Source: Shewanella acanthi (GTDB lineage Bacteria; Pseudomonadota; Gammaproteobacteria; Enterobacterales; Shewanellaceae). Taken from it: 64,000 nucleotides of DNA. Location of the stretch: assembly GCF_019457475.1 (NCBI RefSeq), contig NZ_CP080413.1, forward strand, positions 1,302,001 through 1,366,000, written 5' to 3'. Numbering within the stretch: position 1 is the first letter of the stretch; each line of letters opens with the position of its first letter. Of the stretch, positions 44,828-54,181 are shown piece by piece. The notes under the pieces are model-generated. The model did no database searches. It had not been told where the DNA came from and worked only from the letters and a program-made list of their open reading frames with translations. Both the position numbers and the translations under genes were made by a program.

Positions 44828-44848
44828 CCACCTTAAGGTGGTTTTTTT
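44828..44848 (+). terminator. Terminator of the tRNA-Ala/Glu array
   Basis: CCACCTT/AAGGTGG (44828-44841) directly followed by seven T. Confidence 0.85.
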
Positions 44849-45261
44849 GTATCTGAAATTTGCCCTAATCCTTACTAAGTTGTTAAACAGCGTCTTTTTG
44901 ATTTAAATCATTACCCTGAGAGTGTTTATTCTTTGGATTATTTCTTTCCTAAACATGACTTATAAAGCTAACTTCCCGCAATCAGGTTCCCACTCTAGTT
45001 CCTATTGTTGGCTCCCCAATGCTCAATACCAAATCTTCAATGATAAAAGTGATATGAACTTGTTAGCTCAATACTCGTAATTACACCCGTTGGCACACTA
45101 GGGGCACGTGTAGGGTCATTTAAGAAGAATACTTGGGTTCGGATTATACGGACTAAGAGGGTGATGCCCTTACTATGTTAAAATGCTAATGTGAATTCAT
45201 TGTTGTTCAACTTGTTATATCAAAAATATTTATTGATACTCAATTGAACAGATTTACAGGC
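44849..45261. other. Non-coding region after the tRNA array
   Basis: No credible ORF, RNA or repeat was recognised between the tRNA terminator and the terminator of the ABC exporter gene. Confidence 0.35.
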
Positions 45262-45288
45262 AATAAAAAGGCGACTCATGGTCGCCTT
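45262..45288 (-). terminator. Terminator of the ABC exporter gene
   Basis: AAGGCGA/TCGCCTT arms with a seven-base loop; the minus strand continues as a T run. It begins 19 bases after the stop. Confidence 0.85.
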
Positions 45289-45306
45289 AGTTTCAGTCAA
45301 TCGGGA

Positions 45307-47136
45307 TTATTCAACCCCAAGGAAACCACCGGTTTGATGCGCCCAAAGCTGCGCATAGATGCCACCCTGAGCGATAAGCTCTTGATGGGTGCCTTGCTCA
45401 ACGATACGTCCCTGATCTAGCACGATTAACCTGTCCATTGCAGCAATTGTCGATAAACGGTGGGCGATGGCTATCACCGTTTTGCCCTTCATTAACTGGT
45501 ATAGACTTTCTTGAATAGCAGCTTCCACTTCAGAATCTAACGCCGAGGTCGCTTCATCCAGCAACAAAATTGGGGCATTTTTGAGTAATACCCGCGCAAT
45601 TGCGATACGTTGACGCTGTCCGCCAGACAGTTTTACGCCGCGCTCACCGACCTGAGCATCTAAGCCATGATTACCCGAAGGATCCGTTAGCTCATTAATA
45701 AAATCATGGGCTTGAGCTTGCTTAATAGCATGTTCGAGCTGCTCCTCTGATGCATTAGGATTGCCATAAAGAATATTTTCTCGGATGGTGCGATGCAGTA
45801 GGGAGGTATCCTGAGTCACCATACCAATTTGGGCGCGCAGCGAATCCTGTTTAACGGTCTTGATATCCTGACCATCGATGGTGATTTGGCCTTTTTCAAC
45901 ATCATAGAAGCGCATTAATAGGTTTACGAGCGTCGATTTACCCGCACCAGAGCGACCGACGAGACCAACTTTCTCACCGGCTTTGATATTTAAATCCAGC
46001 CCTTCAATAACGCCGGTTTCTTCACCGTAATGGAAACACACTTGGTTGAAATCAATCTTGCCATGCTCAACCTCAAGTTTTTTGGCATTTGATTGATCTT
46101 GAATAAGCGTGGTTTTCGATAGCGTATTCATGCCGTCGGTGACAGTCCCTATGTTTTCGAATAAGGAGCTGATTTCCCACATGATCCATTGCGACATACC
46201 GTTTAAACGCAGCGCGAGACTCACCGCAATCGCAATCGCGCCAACGGTAATGGCATTGTCGCTCCAGAGCACAATAGAGAGAGCAGCGATGCTAAAGGCC
46301 AGTAAATAGTTTATTACCTGCACGCTTACGCTTATCCAAGTGACGAGGCGCATCTGGCGATACACTGTCTTAAGGAAGCTTTTCATGCTGTCTTTGGCGT
46401 AGTCGGCTTCTTTGTCGGTGTGGGCAAAGAGTTTTACCGTGGTGATATTGGTGTAGCTGTCGACAATCCGCCCAGTCATGGTAGAGCGGGCATCGGCCTG
46501 TTCGGTGGACACGTTTTTTAGGCGCGGCACAAAATACCATTGCAGACCGATGTAAAGCGCCAGCCAGATCAGCATAGGGATTACTAAGCGGGCATCAGCG
46601 CTGGCGACCATGACTAGCATGGAGGTGAAATACACGAGTATGTAAACCAACACATCGAGTAATTTCATCACAGTTTCACGCACAGCGAGGGATGTTTGCA
46701 TCACTTTGGTGGCAATACGGCCCGCAAAATCATTTTGATAAAAAGACACGCTTTGTTTAAGCAAATAACGGTGGGCGAGCCAGCGAATCGACATTGGATA
46801 ATTGCCAAGTAGCGTCTGATGCATAATAAGCGAATGAAATAATACGAGTAATGGCATTACCACTAACACCATTACCGACATTAAAATCAGCGTTGAGCCT
46901 TCATCTTGGTAAAGAGTCTCAGGACTTTTGTTTACTAGCCAGTCGACTAATTTCCCCATAAAACCAAATAGCGATACTTCGAGCATTGCTATCAACGCTG
47001 TTAATACTGACATTAACACTAGTGGTAGTTCGTAGCCCCGAGTATAGTGGCGACAAAAGGCATATACCCCTTTCGGGGGCTTGGTTGGTTCACCATCGGG
47101 CAGGGCGTCCACCCAGGATTCGAATCGTTTAAACAT
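45307..47136 (-). CDS. ABC exporter, fused permease and ATPase
   Basis: A 609-residue half-size ABC exporter: a membrane domain of six helices (about 30-330) and an ATPase domain (about 355-595) with Walker A GRSGAGKST near 392, signature LSGGQRQRIAIARVLL, Walker B APILLLDEATSALDSE and H-loop IAIAHRLSTI. It probably works as a homodimer at the inner membrane. No accessory membrane-fusion gene is near and no cargo peptidase domain is present, so the substrate (lipid, drug or other) cannot be told. It diverges from the alkA-like gene across a 158-base gap. Confidence 0.92.
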   Translation of the reverse strand: MFKRFESWVDALPDGEPTKPPKGVYAFCRHYTRGYELPLVLMSVLTALIAMLEVSLFGFMGKLVDWLVNKSPETLYQDEGSTLILMSVMVLVVMPLLVLFHSLIMHQTLLGNYPMSIRWLAHRYLLKQSVSFYQNDFAGRIATKVMQTSLAVRETVMKLLDVLVYILVYFTSMLVMVASADARLVIPMLIWLALYIGLQWYFVPRLKNVSTEQADARSTMTGRIVDSYTNITTVKLFAHTDKEADYAKDSMKSFLKTVYRQMRLVTWISVSVQVINYLLAFSIAALSIVLWSDNAITVGAIAIAVSLALRLNGMSQWIMWEISSLFENIGTVTDGMNTLSKTTLIQDQSNAKKLEVEHGKIDFNQVCFHYGEETGVIEGLDLNIKAGEKVGLVGRSGAGKSTLVNLLMRFYDVEKGQITIDGQDIKTVKQDSLRAQIGMVTQDTSLLHRTIRENILYGNPNASEEQLEHAIKQAQAHDFINELTDPSGNHGLDAQVGERGVKLSGGQRQRIAIARVLLKNAPILLLDEATSALDSEVEAAIQESLYQLMKGKTVIAIAHRLSTIAAMDRLIVLDQGRIVEQGTHQELIAQGGIYAQLWAHQTGGFLGVE

Positions 47137-47294
47137 GAATTGGCTCTAATTTGAGGAGAAAATTAACTGCTTAATAGCATATCGGATTTTTGACGGGAAA
47201 AGCACTTAATGATCCAGTTCCGTTTTCCGCTAGTGCCTTTGATGTTAATTACGTAGAGTACGTCTAAGACTTCAAGTTGCAGGTGAGAAATCAA

Positions 47295-48908
47295 ATGGGC
47301 AAAGCCTCAGTGTCATTATTGACACAAACAACACCAGGGTTAGTCGTACAAGCGGTTGCTCAAGATAAGAGTGACGACTGTCAACTCTCCCCGACAATCT
47401 GTCGTGAGGCGCGATTAAGCAAAGACCCACGCTTTGATGGTAAATTTTTTGTTGGCGTCTTCAGCACCGGCATTTATTGTCGCCCAGTCTGCCCAGCTGT
47501 TGCGCCGAAGGAAGAAAATGTCCGTTATTTTGATTCCGCAATTAAGGCTGCGCAGGCGGGCCTTAGACCTTGCTTACGCTGCAGACCGGACAGTGCGCCC
47601 GGCTCTAACCCGTGGAAGGGTACTGGTACCACGTTAGATAGGGCGATTCGGTTAATTGATATGGGGGCTTTGGCGGGGGAGCAGGGATTATCTGTTACTG
47701 AACTGGCCGAAAAGCTTGGGATCAGCAGTCGTTATTTAAATAAGTTATTCACCGATGGTTTTGGTACATCACCCAAGCAATATGCACTTTATCGGCAGCT
47801 GTTGTTTGCTAAGCAGTTATTGCATCAAACTCAGCTGCCGATAACGCAAATCGCACTGGCAGCCGGCTTTAACAGCATTCGTCGTTTTAATGAGGCGTTT
47901 CAGCAAACGCTGCAATTAACCCCAACTCAATTACGAAGAGCTTCAATGAACAAGCTGCAAGATGAGCTGAAAAATAAAGTGAGCACAGAGTTGACTACAG
48001 AACAGAGCGAAGATGTTGTTCAGCAGCAGTCCTTGAGCTTAAGTTTGTATCAGTATTATCGACCGCCGCTCGATTGGGCATCGCAAATCGCTTTCTATCA
48101 ATTGCGCAGCGTGACTGGCATGGAATGGTTTAAGGATGATGATCAATATGGGCGAACACTTACCATAGGGGATTTACGGGCAGTGATTGATATAAGGCAT
48201 GAGCCAGATTTCCATCGCTTTAACATCAATATCAGACTCAAGAATGCAGCCGAACTTGATAAATTGCAGCCGTTACTCGCTGAAGTGCGGCGAATTTTAG
48301 ATTTAGATGCGGATTTATCGCAGATTGAAGAAAGAATCCAATCGTTATCCCAAATAAGCTTATCCCCTAAATCGGGGCTTAGGATCCCTGGCGCAGGTTC
48401 TCTGTTTGAGGCAGCTTGCCGCGCTGTGCTTGGCCAGCAGGTGAGTGTGGTGCAGGCGACTAAATTACTTAATGTATTAGTCGATGCCTATGGCGAGCAC
48501 TTTGAGTTAGATGGAAATGAATATCGATTATTCCCAACGCCTGATGCAATACGCCGCGCCAGTTTAGTTGAGCTTAAAATGCCTGGCAGCCGCAAGCTTG
48601 CATTAAACGCGCTCGCGGCCTTTATTTGCGATAATCCCAACGCCAGTGTTGATGATTGGATAGGTGTGAAAGGTATTGGGCCGTGGACCATTGCCTACGC
48701 CAAACTGCGCGGGCAGGGGGAGCCGAATATCTTTCTACATACTGATTTAATCGTTAAAAAACAGTTGTTAGCCAATTTTGGCGCCTTAAATCAGATCGAT
48801 AAAGAATCGCTAAAAGAGGTTAATTACCCTGAGCTTTGTCACTCTATCGCCAATGCTATTGCGCCCTGGGGCAGTTATTTAACCTTCCAGCTATGGGCTC
48901 TGGCCTAA
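47295..48908 (+). CDS. AdaA-AraC-AlkA fusion: alkylation regulator and 3-methyladenine DNA glycosylase
   Basis: A 537-residue three-part protein. Residues about 35-105 form the Ada N-terminal zinc domain, with Cys 62, 66, 93 and 96 (YCRPVC, CLRC); in Ada one such Cys accepts methyl from phosphotriesters and turns the protein into an activator. Residues about 115-210 are an AraC helix-turn-helix pair. Residues about 240-535 are AlkA-like, with the helix-hairpin-helix GVKGIGPWTIAYAKLRG and the catalytic Asp in LHTDLIV near 483. It should both sense alkylation and excise alkylated bases. AGGTGAG seven bases before the ATG at 47295 fixes the start over a TTG at 47277. ogt follows 59 bases later. 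Confidence 0.92.
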   Translation: MGKASVSLLTQTTPGLVVQAVAQDKSDDCQLSPTICREARLSKDPRFDGKFFVGVFSTGIYCRPVCPAVAPKEENVRYFDSAIKAAQAGLRPCLRCRPDSAPGSNPWKGTGTTLDRAIRLIDMGALAGEQGLSVTELAEKLGISSRYLNKLFTDGFGTSPKQYALYRQLLFAKQLLHQTQLPITQIALAAGFNSIRRFNEAFQQTLQLTPTQLRRASMNKLQDELKNKVSTELTTEQSEDVVQQQSLSLSLYQYYRPPLDWASQIAFYQLRSVTGMEWFKDDDQYGRTLTIGDLRAVIDIRHEPDFHRFNINIRLKNAAELDKLQPLLAEVRRILDLDADLSQIEERIQSLSQISLSPKSGLRIPGAGSLFEAACRAVLGQQVSVVQATKLLNVLVDAYGEHFELDGNEYRLFPTPDAIRRASLVELKMPGSRKLALNALAAFICDNPNASVDDWIGVKGIGPWTIAYAKLRGQGEPNIFLHTDLIVKKQLLANFGALNQIDKESLKEVNYPELCHSIANAIAPWGSYLTFQLWALA

Positions 48909-48967
48909 CAAGTTTCTGCATTGAATGGCAAAGCAGTGTTTAACTATGAGTAAAAAAGAGATGAACC

Positions 48968-49534
48968 ATGAATCAAACTGCGAACACATTTAAGACTGTA
49001 CCCTATATTGCAGCTTTTTCCCCTTGTGCTGTGGACACCTTACTGACGCCTATAGGGATGCTGCAACTCAATGCAAATGCTTATGGATTGAGTCATTTAA
49101 CTGTGGTGGGATATGAACGCACCGAAATTCCCCTTGTGACGGCGAGTGATACCGATGTCGCGCTGGCAAATGCGCATATTCACGCGGCCAAAAAGCAGTT
49201 GGTACGTTATTTTTCCGGTGAGTTATCAAGGTTTGATGTCGCGCTAGCGCCTAAGGGGACTGAATTTCAGCGTGATGTTTGGCAAGCATTGATGAATGTG
49301 GGTTTTGGTCAAAGTTGTAGTTATGGCGAGATTGCCAATCGCATTGGCCGACCGAAGGCGGTGCGCGCTGTCGGGGCGGCCAATGGCGCGAATCCGATTG
49401 CGATTATCGTGCCTTGTCACCGAGTGATTGGTAAAAACGGCACCCTAACGGGTTATGCCTACGGACTTGTGATGAAACAACAGCTTTTAGCATTGGAATC
49501 GGCAAGCGCTGGCGCGAGTTTTACGTTAGAATAG
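48968..49534 (+). CDS. ogt: Methylated-DNA--protein-cysteine methyltransferase (Ogt type)
   Basis: A 188-residue suicide enzyme that removes methyl from O6-methylguanine. The active-site block is IIVPCHRVIGKNG with the acceptor Cys near residue 150; the preceding FQRDVWQALMNVGFGQSCSYGEIANRIGRPKAVRAVGAANGANP-type region is the DNA-binding helix-turn-helix with the Arg finger. The N-terminal domain is variable, as in the family. Placed directly after the AdaA-AraC-AlkA gene, it completes the functions that are joined in one Ada protein in E. coli. Probably co-transcribed. Confidence 0.93.
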   Translation: MNQTANTFKTVPYIAAFSPCAVDTLLTPIGMLQLNANAYGLSHLTVVGYERTEIPLVTASDTDVALANAHIHAAKKQLVRYFSGELSRFDVALAPKGTEFQRDVWQALMNVGFGQSCSYGEIANRIGRPKAVRAVGAANGANPIAIIVPCHRVIGKNGTLTGYAYGLVMKQQLLALESASAGASFTLE

Positions 49535-49570
49535 CTTCATATTTGTTATTGATGAGCCTTGTATTTTTTT

Positions 49571-50854
49571 ATGACCCCAGCATCCTCCGCCGCACCGAGT
49601 TTTGCCGACCTTGGCATTATTGCCCCTTTATCGAATCGCTTATCTGAGCTTGGCTATCTGACGTCTACACCAGTACAAGCGGCAACACTGCCTGCAGTTC
49701 TGAGTGGCAAAGATGTGCTCGCCGGCGCAAATACCGGATCTGGGAAAACTGCTGCCTTTGCGGTGCCGCTTTTACAACTGCTGCTTGAGAGCAAAACAGT
49801 GGATAAATCGGGTGCCTATGTTCGTGCTCTAGTGTTAGTACCTACCCGTGAGTTGGCACAGCAGGTGGCCGACAGTTTCTTATCCTATTCCTCACATTTA
49901 AATGGTCAGCTGAAGATCGTCGCGGCCTTCGGTGGTGTATCCGTTAATGTGCAAATGCAAAACCTGCGAAATGGCGCCGATGTGTTAGTCGCAACGCCGG
50001 GTCGTTTATTGGATTTGTTATCGAGTAATGCCATCAAGTTAACTAAGGTAAGCGCGCTCGTGCTTGATGAAGCCGACCGCATGTTAAGCCTAGGATTTAC
50101 TGATGAATTAAATCAGGTGCTAGCCGCGCTGCCTGTGAAGAAACAAACATTATTATTCTCGGCCACCTTCCCAGAGGAAGTGCGCGAGTTAACGGCTAAG
50201 CTACTAAAAGATCCGCTCGAATATCAATTGCAGAGCGAGCGCGAAAGCACCATTGAACAACGGGTCATCACCGTTAATCGTCCGCAAAAAACCGCCTTGC
50301 TCGCCCATTTGATTAAGGAAAATCAGTGGTCGCAGGCGCTGATTTTTGTCAGCGCTAAAAATACTTGTAATCACTTAGCGCAAAAGCTATCTAAACGCGG
50401 CATTAGCGCCGAAGTGTTTCATGGCGATAAAGCCCAAGGCGCGCGCACGCGTGTGCTAGATGGCTTTAAAAATGGTGAGATCAGTGTGTTAATTGCAACG
50501 GATATCGCGGCACGCGGTATCGATATCGACAAACTGCCGGTGGTAATTAACTTCGATCTTCCACGCAGTCCCGCCGATTATATGCACCGTATCGGTCGCA
50601 GCGGCCGTGCTGGAGAGGCTGGTTTAGCGGTAACCTTGATCTCACACGATGAATACCATCACTTCGGTATTATCGAGAAGAAAAACAAAATCAAATTAGT
50701 TCGTGAACAAGTGCTAGGTTTTGAGGCCGATGCCGAGATGCCTATCGAGTTACTCTCTCAGGCGAAACCTCTGGCAAAACCTGAAGGTACAGGCAAGAAA
50801 AAACGCAAACAGTTACCCGCAGCCAATGTAGAGTTTTGGGGTAAAAAGTCTTAA
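49571..50854 (+). CDS. DEAD-box ATP-dependent RNA helicase
   Basis: A 427-residue RNA helicase with all core motifs: Q-motif region SFADLGII, Walker A AGANTGSGKT near residue 53, PTRELAQQ, TPGRLLD, DEAD near 160 (VLDEADRML), SAT near 192, then ARGIDI and HRIGRSGRAG in the second RecA domain. The C-terminal tail is short and basic (GKKKRKQLP). It is RhlE-like in layout, but the exact orthology is uncertain. The ATG at 49571 is chosen over TTG at 49559; the ribosome-binding site is weak. It lies 36 bases after ogt on the same strand. Confidence 0.92.
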   Translation: MTPASSAAPSFADLGIIAPLSNRLSELGYLTSTPVQAATLPAVLSGKDVLAGANTGSGKTAAFAVPLLQLLLESKTVDKSGAYVRALVLVPTRELAQQVADSFLSYSSHLNGQLKIVAAFGGVSVNVQMQNLRNGADVLVATPGRLLDLLSSNAIKLTKVSALVLDEADRMLSLGFTDELNQVLAALPVKKQTLLFSATFPEEVRELTAKLLKDPLEYQLQSERESTIEQRVITVNRPQKTALLAHLIKENQWSQALIFVSAKNTCNHLAQKLSKRGISAEVFHGDKAQGARTRVLDGFKNGEISVLIATDIAARGIDIDKLPVVINFDLPRSPADYMHRIGRSGRAGEAGLAVTLISHDEYHHFGIIEKKNKIKLVREQVLGFEADAEMPIELLSQAKPLAKPEGTGKKKRKQLPAANVEFWGKKS

Positions 50855-50912
50855 ATTTTGTAGGCGTTAAAACTTAAGTTTCAACGTCACAGCAACTGTT
50901 TGTGGGGGCAGT

Positions 50913-51383
50913 ATGCAGCATTTATTTTGGTTAGTTGAAGGTAAAATTGCTGGAAGAAGTGGGCCTAACAAAGACCCTTGGGATCTCGCCGAACTTAAGG
51001 CCTCAGGCATTGGCGCGGTGCTCTCGGTTAATGGGGGGGAAGGGTGTGAACCTGCCAGCTTTAAGGATTTGGGACTCCGTTACGAGTGCATTCCTTTTTC
51101 ACGTAATGTGCCACCACAGGAAGAGGATTTGGCGATTTGTGTCGCCCAGCTGCCTAAGGCTCTGGCGTTTATTCAGCAGTGCGAACTCGATGATTTACCT
51201 GTGTTAGTGCATTGCCGCTCAGGTAAAGACAGAACTGGTCTTATCATGGCCTATTATCTGATGGTCAATGGGGCTGCGCCTGTGCATGCTGTTAGTCAAG
51301 TTCGTAGCATCCGCGATATTGCATTTACAGCGGAAGGTTGGGATCAATTCGCCTTTGATGTACTCTATGCTTTGCAGGAATAA
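50913..51383 (+). CDS. Tyrosine/dual-specificity phosphatase-like protein
   Basis: A 156-residue protein with the protein-tyrosine-phosphatase loop VHCRSGKDRTG (Cys near 101, Arg near 107), followed by a helix and a later AVSQVRSIRD. A general-acid Asp may lie in the NVPPQEEDLA loop near 70. Small stand-alone members of this family act on phospho-proteins, inositol phosphates or RNA; substrate unknown. It follows the helicase gene by 58 bases and precedes the phospholipase-D-family gene by 33, so it may be co-transcribed with either. Confidence 0.85.
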   Translation: MQHLFWLVEGKIAGRSGPNKDPWDLAELKASGIGAVLSVNGGEGCEPASFKDLGLRYECIPFSRNVPPQEEDLAICVAQLPKALAFIQQCELDDLPVLVHCRSGKDRTGLIMAYYLMVNGAAPVHAVSQVRSIRDIAFTAEGWDQFAFDVLYALQE

Positions 51384-51416
51384 TCCTTTGAATTAAATCA
51401 AGAAGAGGGTCGCTAA

Positions 51417-53030
51417 TTGCAGAAAATATTTAGAAGATATTCACGCGTTGCGAGCCTCTTTTTTGCGATAGGCCCCTGGCTCAATGGTTTTAAGTCACGC
51501 CTTAGCCGCTCAGTCTCCCCCCTTCATCTGCCACAGTTTGGATTGCTTCTCGTTCTCTTAAATGGCTGTAGCGCTATGCCAGAATTACCGCCAAAACCTA
51601 TTGAAACCGCATTACCACTTGCCACTAATTCACCTCTTTACCGGATAATGCGGCCTCAACTCGATGCTCACGCAAATCAGACGGCTGTGTATCCCTTAGG
51701 AGATGGGGTGGATGCGTTTGTCGCCCGTTTACTGTTGATCGAGTCAGCAGTAAGCAGCATTGATTTGCAATATTATATTTATCATAACGATGAGACTGGG
51801 CGGCTATTGTCTTGGTTTTTACTCGATGCGGCGGACAGGGGCGTTAGGGTTCGGGTATTACTTGATGATACCGCCAGTGCCGATTTAGACGATCGCTTAA
51901 TTGCCTTAGTCAGTCATCCCAATATCAGTATTCGCCTGTTTAACCCGAGTTTAGAGCGTGAAAATCGCGGTATTGCCATGTTATTTGGCTTTAGTCGCCT
52001 TAATCATCGCATGCATAACAAGTCCTTTACCGTGGACAATCTGATGAGTATTGTCGGTGGGCGAAATATTGGTGACGAATATTTTGCCGCGAATCGTGAC
52101 CTCGAGTTTGGGGATTTTGATCTCCTGGCAATGGGGCATGCCGTTTCTGAGGTGTCCAATGAGTTCGACCGTTATTGGAATGCAGAAACGACCCATCCGA
52201 TTGAAGTCTTAAGTAAACTTGAGCCTACAAAAGCAAGGTTAGATGCACTTAGAGTTAGGATAAGTGAGCAGCGTGAGCAGGCAAAATCCAGCGAGTATAT
52301 GAAGCGATTAGTTCAGACCGCCTTACTAACAGCCATAGATGAGAGCCGTATGAATTGGTTTTGGGGGGAAGCACAGGTGTTTGCTGATCCACCGGACAAA
52401 TTAAATCAAGAGGATCAATCACAATGGTTAATTAGCCGCTTAATACCACAGCTTACAGGGGTAGAGAGCCAGCTGTTTATTATTTCACCTTATTTTGTGC
52501 CAACACAGGCGGGGACAGATCTACTGATCAAATTGGCCAAGTCTGGAAAAAGAGTTCGCGTGTTGACCAATAGTTTGGCTGCGACTGACGTGATTGCCGT
52601 GCATGCGGGCTATAAACCGTACCGTAAGGCATTGTTGGCCGCAGGCGTTGAAATTTATGAGATGAAGGCGCAGCCGGGGCAGTCTGCCCATAGTTGGCAT
52701 GGTAGCTCAAAAAGTAGCCTGCATGCTAAGTCGTTTATTTTCGATAATATGCGCTTGTTTGTCGGATCGTTTAATTTTGACCCTCGCTCAGCCAGTGTGA
52801 ATACGGAAATGGGGATTTTGATTGCTCAGCCTGAATTGAGCCATCAAGTGGCAACGAGTATTGAGTTTAGAATTGCCAGTAGCGCCTATCGTGTTTCACT
52901 TGAAGAAGGTGAACTCGTTTGGTGGGATGATGTAAAAAAACAGCGTTATGATAGCGAGCCCGATGCCAGTTTTTGGCGGGTATTTATGGCGAATTTCTTC
53001 GGACTATTGCCAATAGAGTCACAGTTATAG
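51417..53030 (+). CDS. Phospholipase D-family lipoprotein, ClsC-like
   Basis: A 537-residue protein with two HKD motifs: HNKSFTVDN with His near 200 and LHAKSFIFD with His near 436, each followed by the conserved GG/GS-N region (VGGRNIGDEYF, VGSFNFDPRS). This places it with cardiolipin synthase C (YmdC) type enzymes, which condense phospholipids to cardiolipin. The N-terminus is unusually long, ending in a lipobox-like LLNGCSAMP near residue 50. It uses TTG as start, with GAGGG six bases upstream; no ATG is available before the lipobox. A weak hairpin follows the gene (53050-53087). Confidence 0.88.
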   Translation: MQKIFRRYSRVASLFFAIGPWLNGFKSRLSRSVSPLHLPQFGLLLVLLNGCSAMPELPPKPIETALPLATNSPLYRIMRPQLDAHANQTAVYPLGDGVDAFVARLLLIESAVSSIDLQYYIYHNDETGRLLSWFLLDAADRGVRVRVLLDDTASADLDDRLIALVSHPNISIRLFNPSLERENRGIAMLFGFSRLNHRMHNKSFTVDNLMSIVGGRNIGDEYFAANRDLEFGDFDLLAMGHAVSEVSNEFDRYWNAETTHPIEVLSKLEPTKARLDALRVRISEQREQAKSSEYMKRLVQTALLTAIDESRMNWFWGEAQVFADPPDKLNQEDQSQWLISRLIPQLTGVESQLFIISPYFVPTQAGTDLLIKLAKSGKRVRVLTNSLAATDVIAVHAGYKPYRKALLAAGVEIYEMKAQPGQSAHSWHGSSKSSLHAKSFIFDNMRLFVGSFNFDPRSASVNTEMGILIAQPELSHQVATSIEFRIASSAYRVSLEEGELVWWDDVKKQRYDSEPDASFWRVFMANFFGLLPIESQL

Positions 53031-53049
53031 TGTTGACTGCCTAAATAAC

Positions 53050-53087
53050 CATAGTGGCTATCGCAACTCACTTGTGAAGCCGCTATG
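53050..53087 (+). terminator. Weak terminator-like hairpin
   Basis: A 10-bp stem (53050-53059 with 53078-53087, one G-U) with a long loop and no clear T tract. Possible end of the phospholipase-D-family transcript. Confidence 0.35.
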
Positions 53088-53119
53088 ATAATAAAATGAT
53101 TTAACAGGAATTTAGGTAT

Positions 53120-54019
53120 ATGAAAAGCAAGGCGAGCCAATCACAGGGGTTACTGCTCTTTCGGTTATCACCGACCCAAGTTTTTGCCGTTGGTACCTTA
53201 AAGGTCAGGGAGTTGGTTCCTTATACGCCGCTGAGTAAAATTCCAAAATCCCATCCGAGTATTCTGGGGGCTGCCACCATTCGCGGTAATACCATTCCTG
53301 TGATTGATATGGCTGCGGCCATTGGCTATAAGCCCATTGGCGACGATGAGCTCAAAAACAGTTACATCATTATCACAGATTGCCAGCGGTTGCTGATTGG
53401 CTTTTTAGTGCGTGGCATCGACCGAATCATTGAGTGCAATTGGCGTGATATTGAAGCTCCCGCAGCCAATCTGGGCAAAAACGCTTTCTTAACGGGCGTA
53501 ACCCGCCATGATAATCAGCTAGTGCAGTTGCTCGATGTGGAATTATTGCTGTCGAAAATTTTCCCCGAAAATCCAGAGGCTAACCGCGCCATACTGACCG
53601 ATGTGCAGCGGGAAAAACTCAAACCTATGCGTATTTTGCTGGTGGACGACTCCAAGGTAGCCCGTAAACAACTCTCCGATGCCCTCGATAGCATTAATAT
53701 CCCTTACTCAGTGACATCAGACGGTAAAGATGCCCTGTCGATGATGGAGCTTGCTGCCCGAGAAGGGCGTCCAATCGATATTTTAGTCAGCGATATTGAA
53801 ATGCCCGGACTAGATGGTTATGAACTGGCTTTTGAGGTGAGAGATAATGCTGCTTTGGCAAATACTTACATCATTTTGCATACCTCATTGTCGAGCGAAA
53901 TCAGTGTGAGCCAAGCTCATCAGGTGGGAGCCAATGAGGCGCTGACCAAATTTGATGCCCACGAGTTGATTGATGCCATGTTGCGTGGCGCTGATGTTGC
54001 TGCAATAAGGTCCAAATAA
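53120..54019 (+). CDS. cheV: Chemotaxis protein CheV
   Basis: A 299-residue coupling protein made of an N-terminal CheW domain (about 10-160; blocks LVPYTPLSKIPKSHP, AATIRGNTIPVIDMA, LVQLLDVELLL) and a C-terminal receiver domain (about 170-295; LLVDDSKVARKQL, phospho-acceptor Asp near 226 in LVSDIEMPGLDGYEL, then LHTSLSS, and Lys in TKFDA). CheV links chemoreceptors to the CheA kinase and may help adaptation. No che operon is near; cheV genes are often isolated. Ribosome-binding site and promoter lie in the 89-base gap after the previous gene. Confidence 0.93.
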   Translation: MKSKASQSQGLLLFRLSPTQVFAVGTLKVRELVPYTPLSKIPKSHPSILGAATIRGNTIPVIDMAAAIGYKPIGDDELKNSYIIITDCQRLLIGFLVRGIDRIIECNWRDIEAPAANLGKNAFLTGVTRHDNQLVQLLDVELLLSKIFPENPEANRAILTDVQREKLKPMRILLVDDSKVARKQLSDALDSINIPYSVTSDGKDALSMMELAAREGRPIDILVSDIEMPGLDGYELAFEVRDNAALANTYIILHTSLSSEISVSQAHQVGANEALTKFDAHELIDAMLRGADVAAIRSK

Positions 54020-54181
54020 GTGCGATTAACCTGCAATTTTGCGTGTTAGGGATAAAATCCCCTGCTTAATGCCCGTTAAAACTAGACAATTCCTGCCAGT
54101 TCCTATAAAACCTCTGTGGCCTTAAATCCAAGGGGCGAGTGAGATTTGCTCGGCCTAAATATAATAACGATAGGTTAAGTC

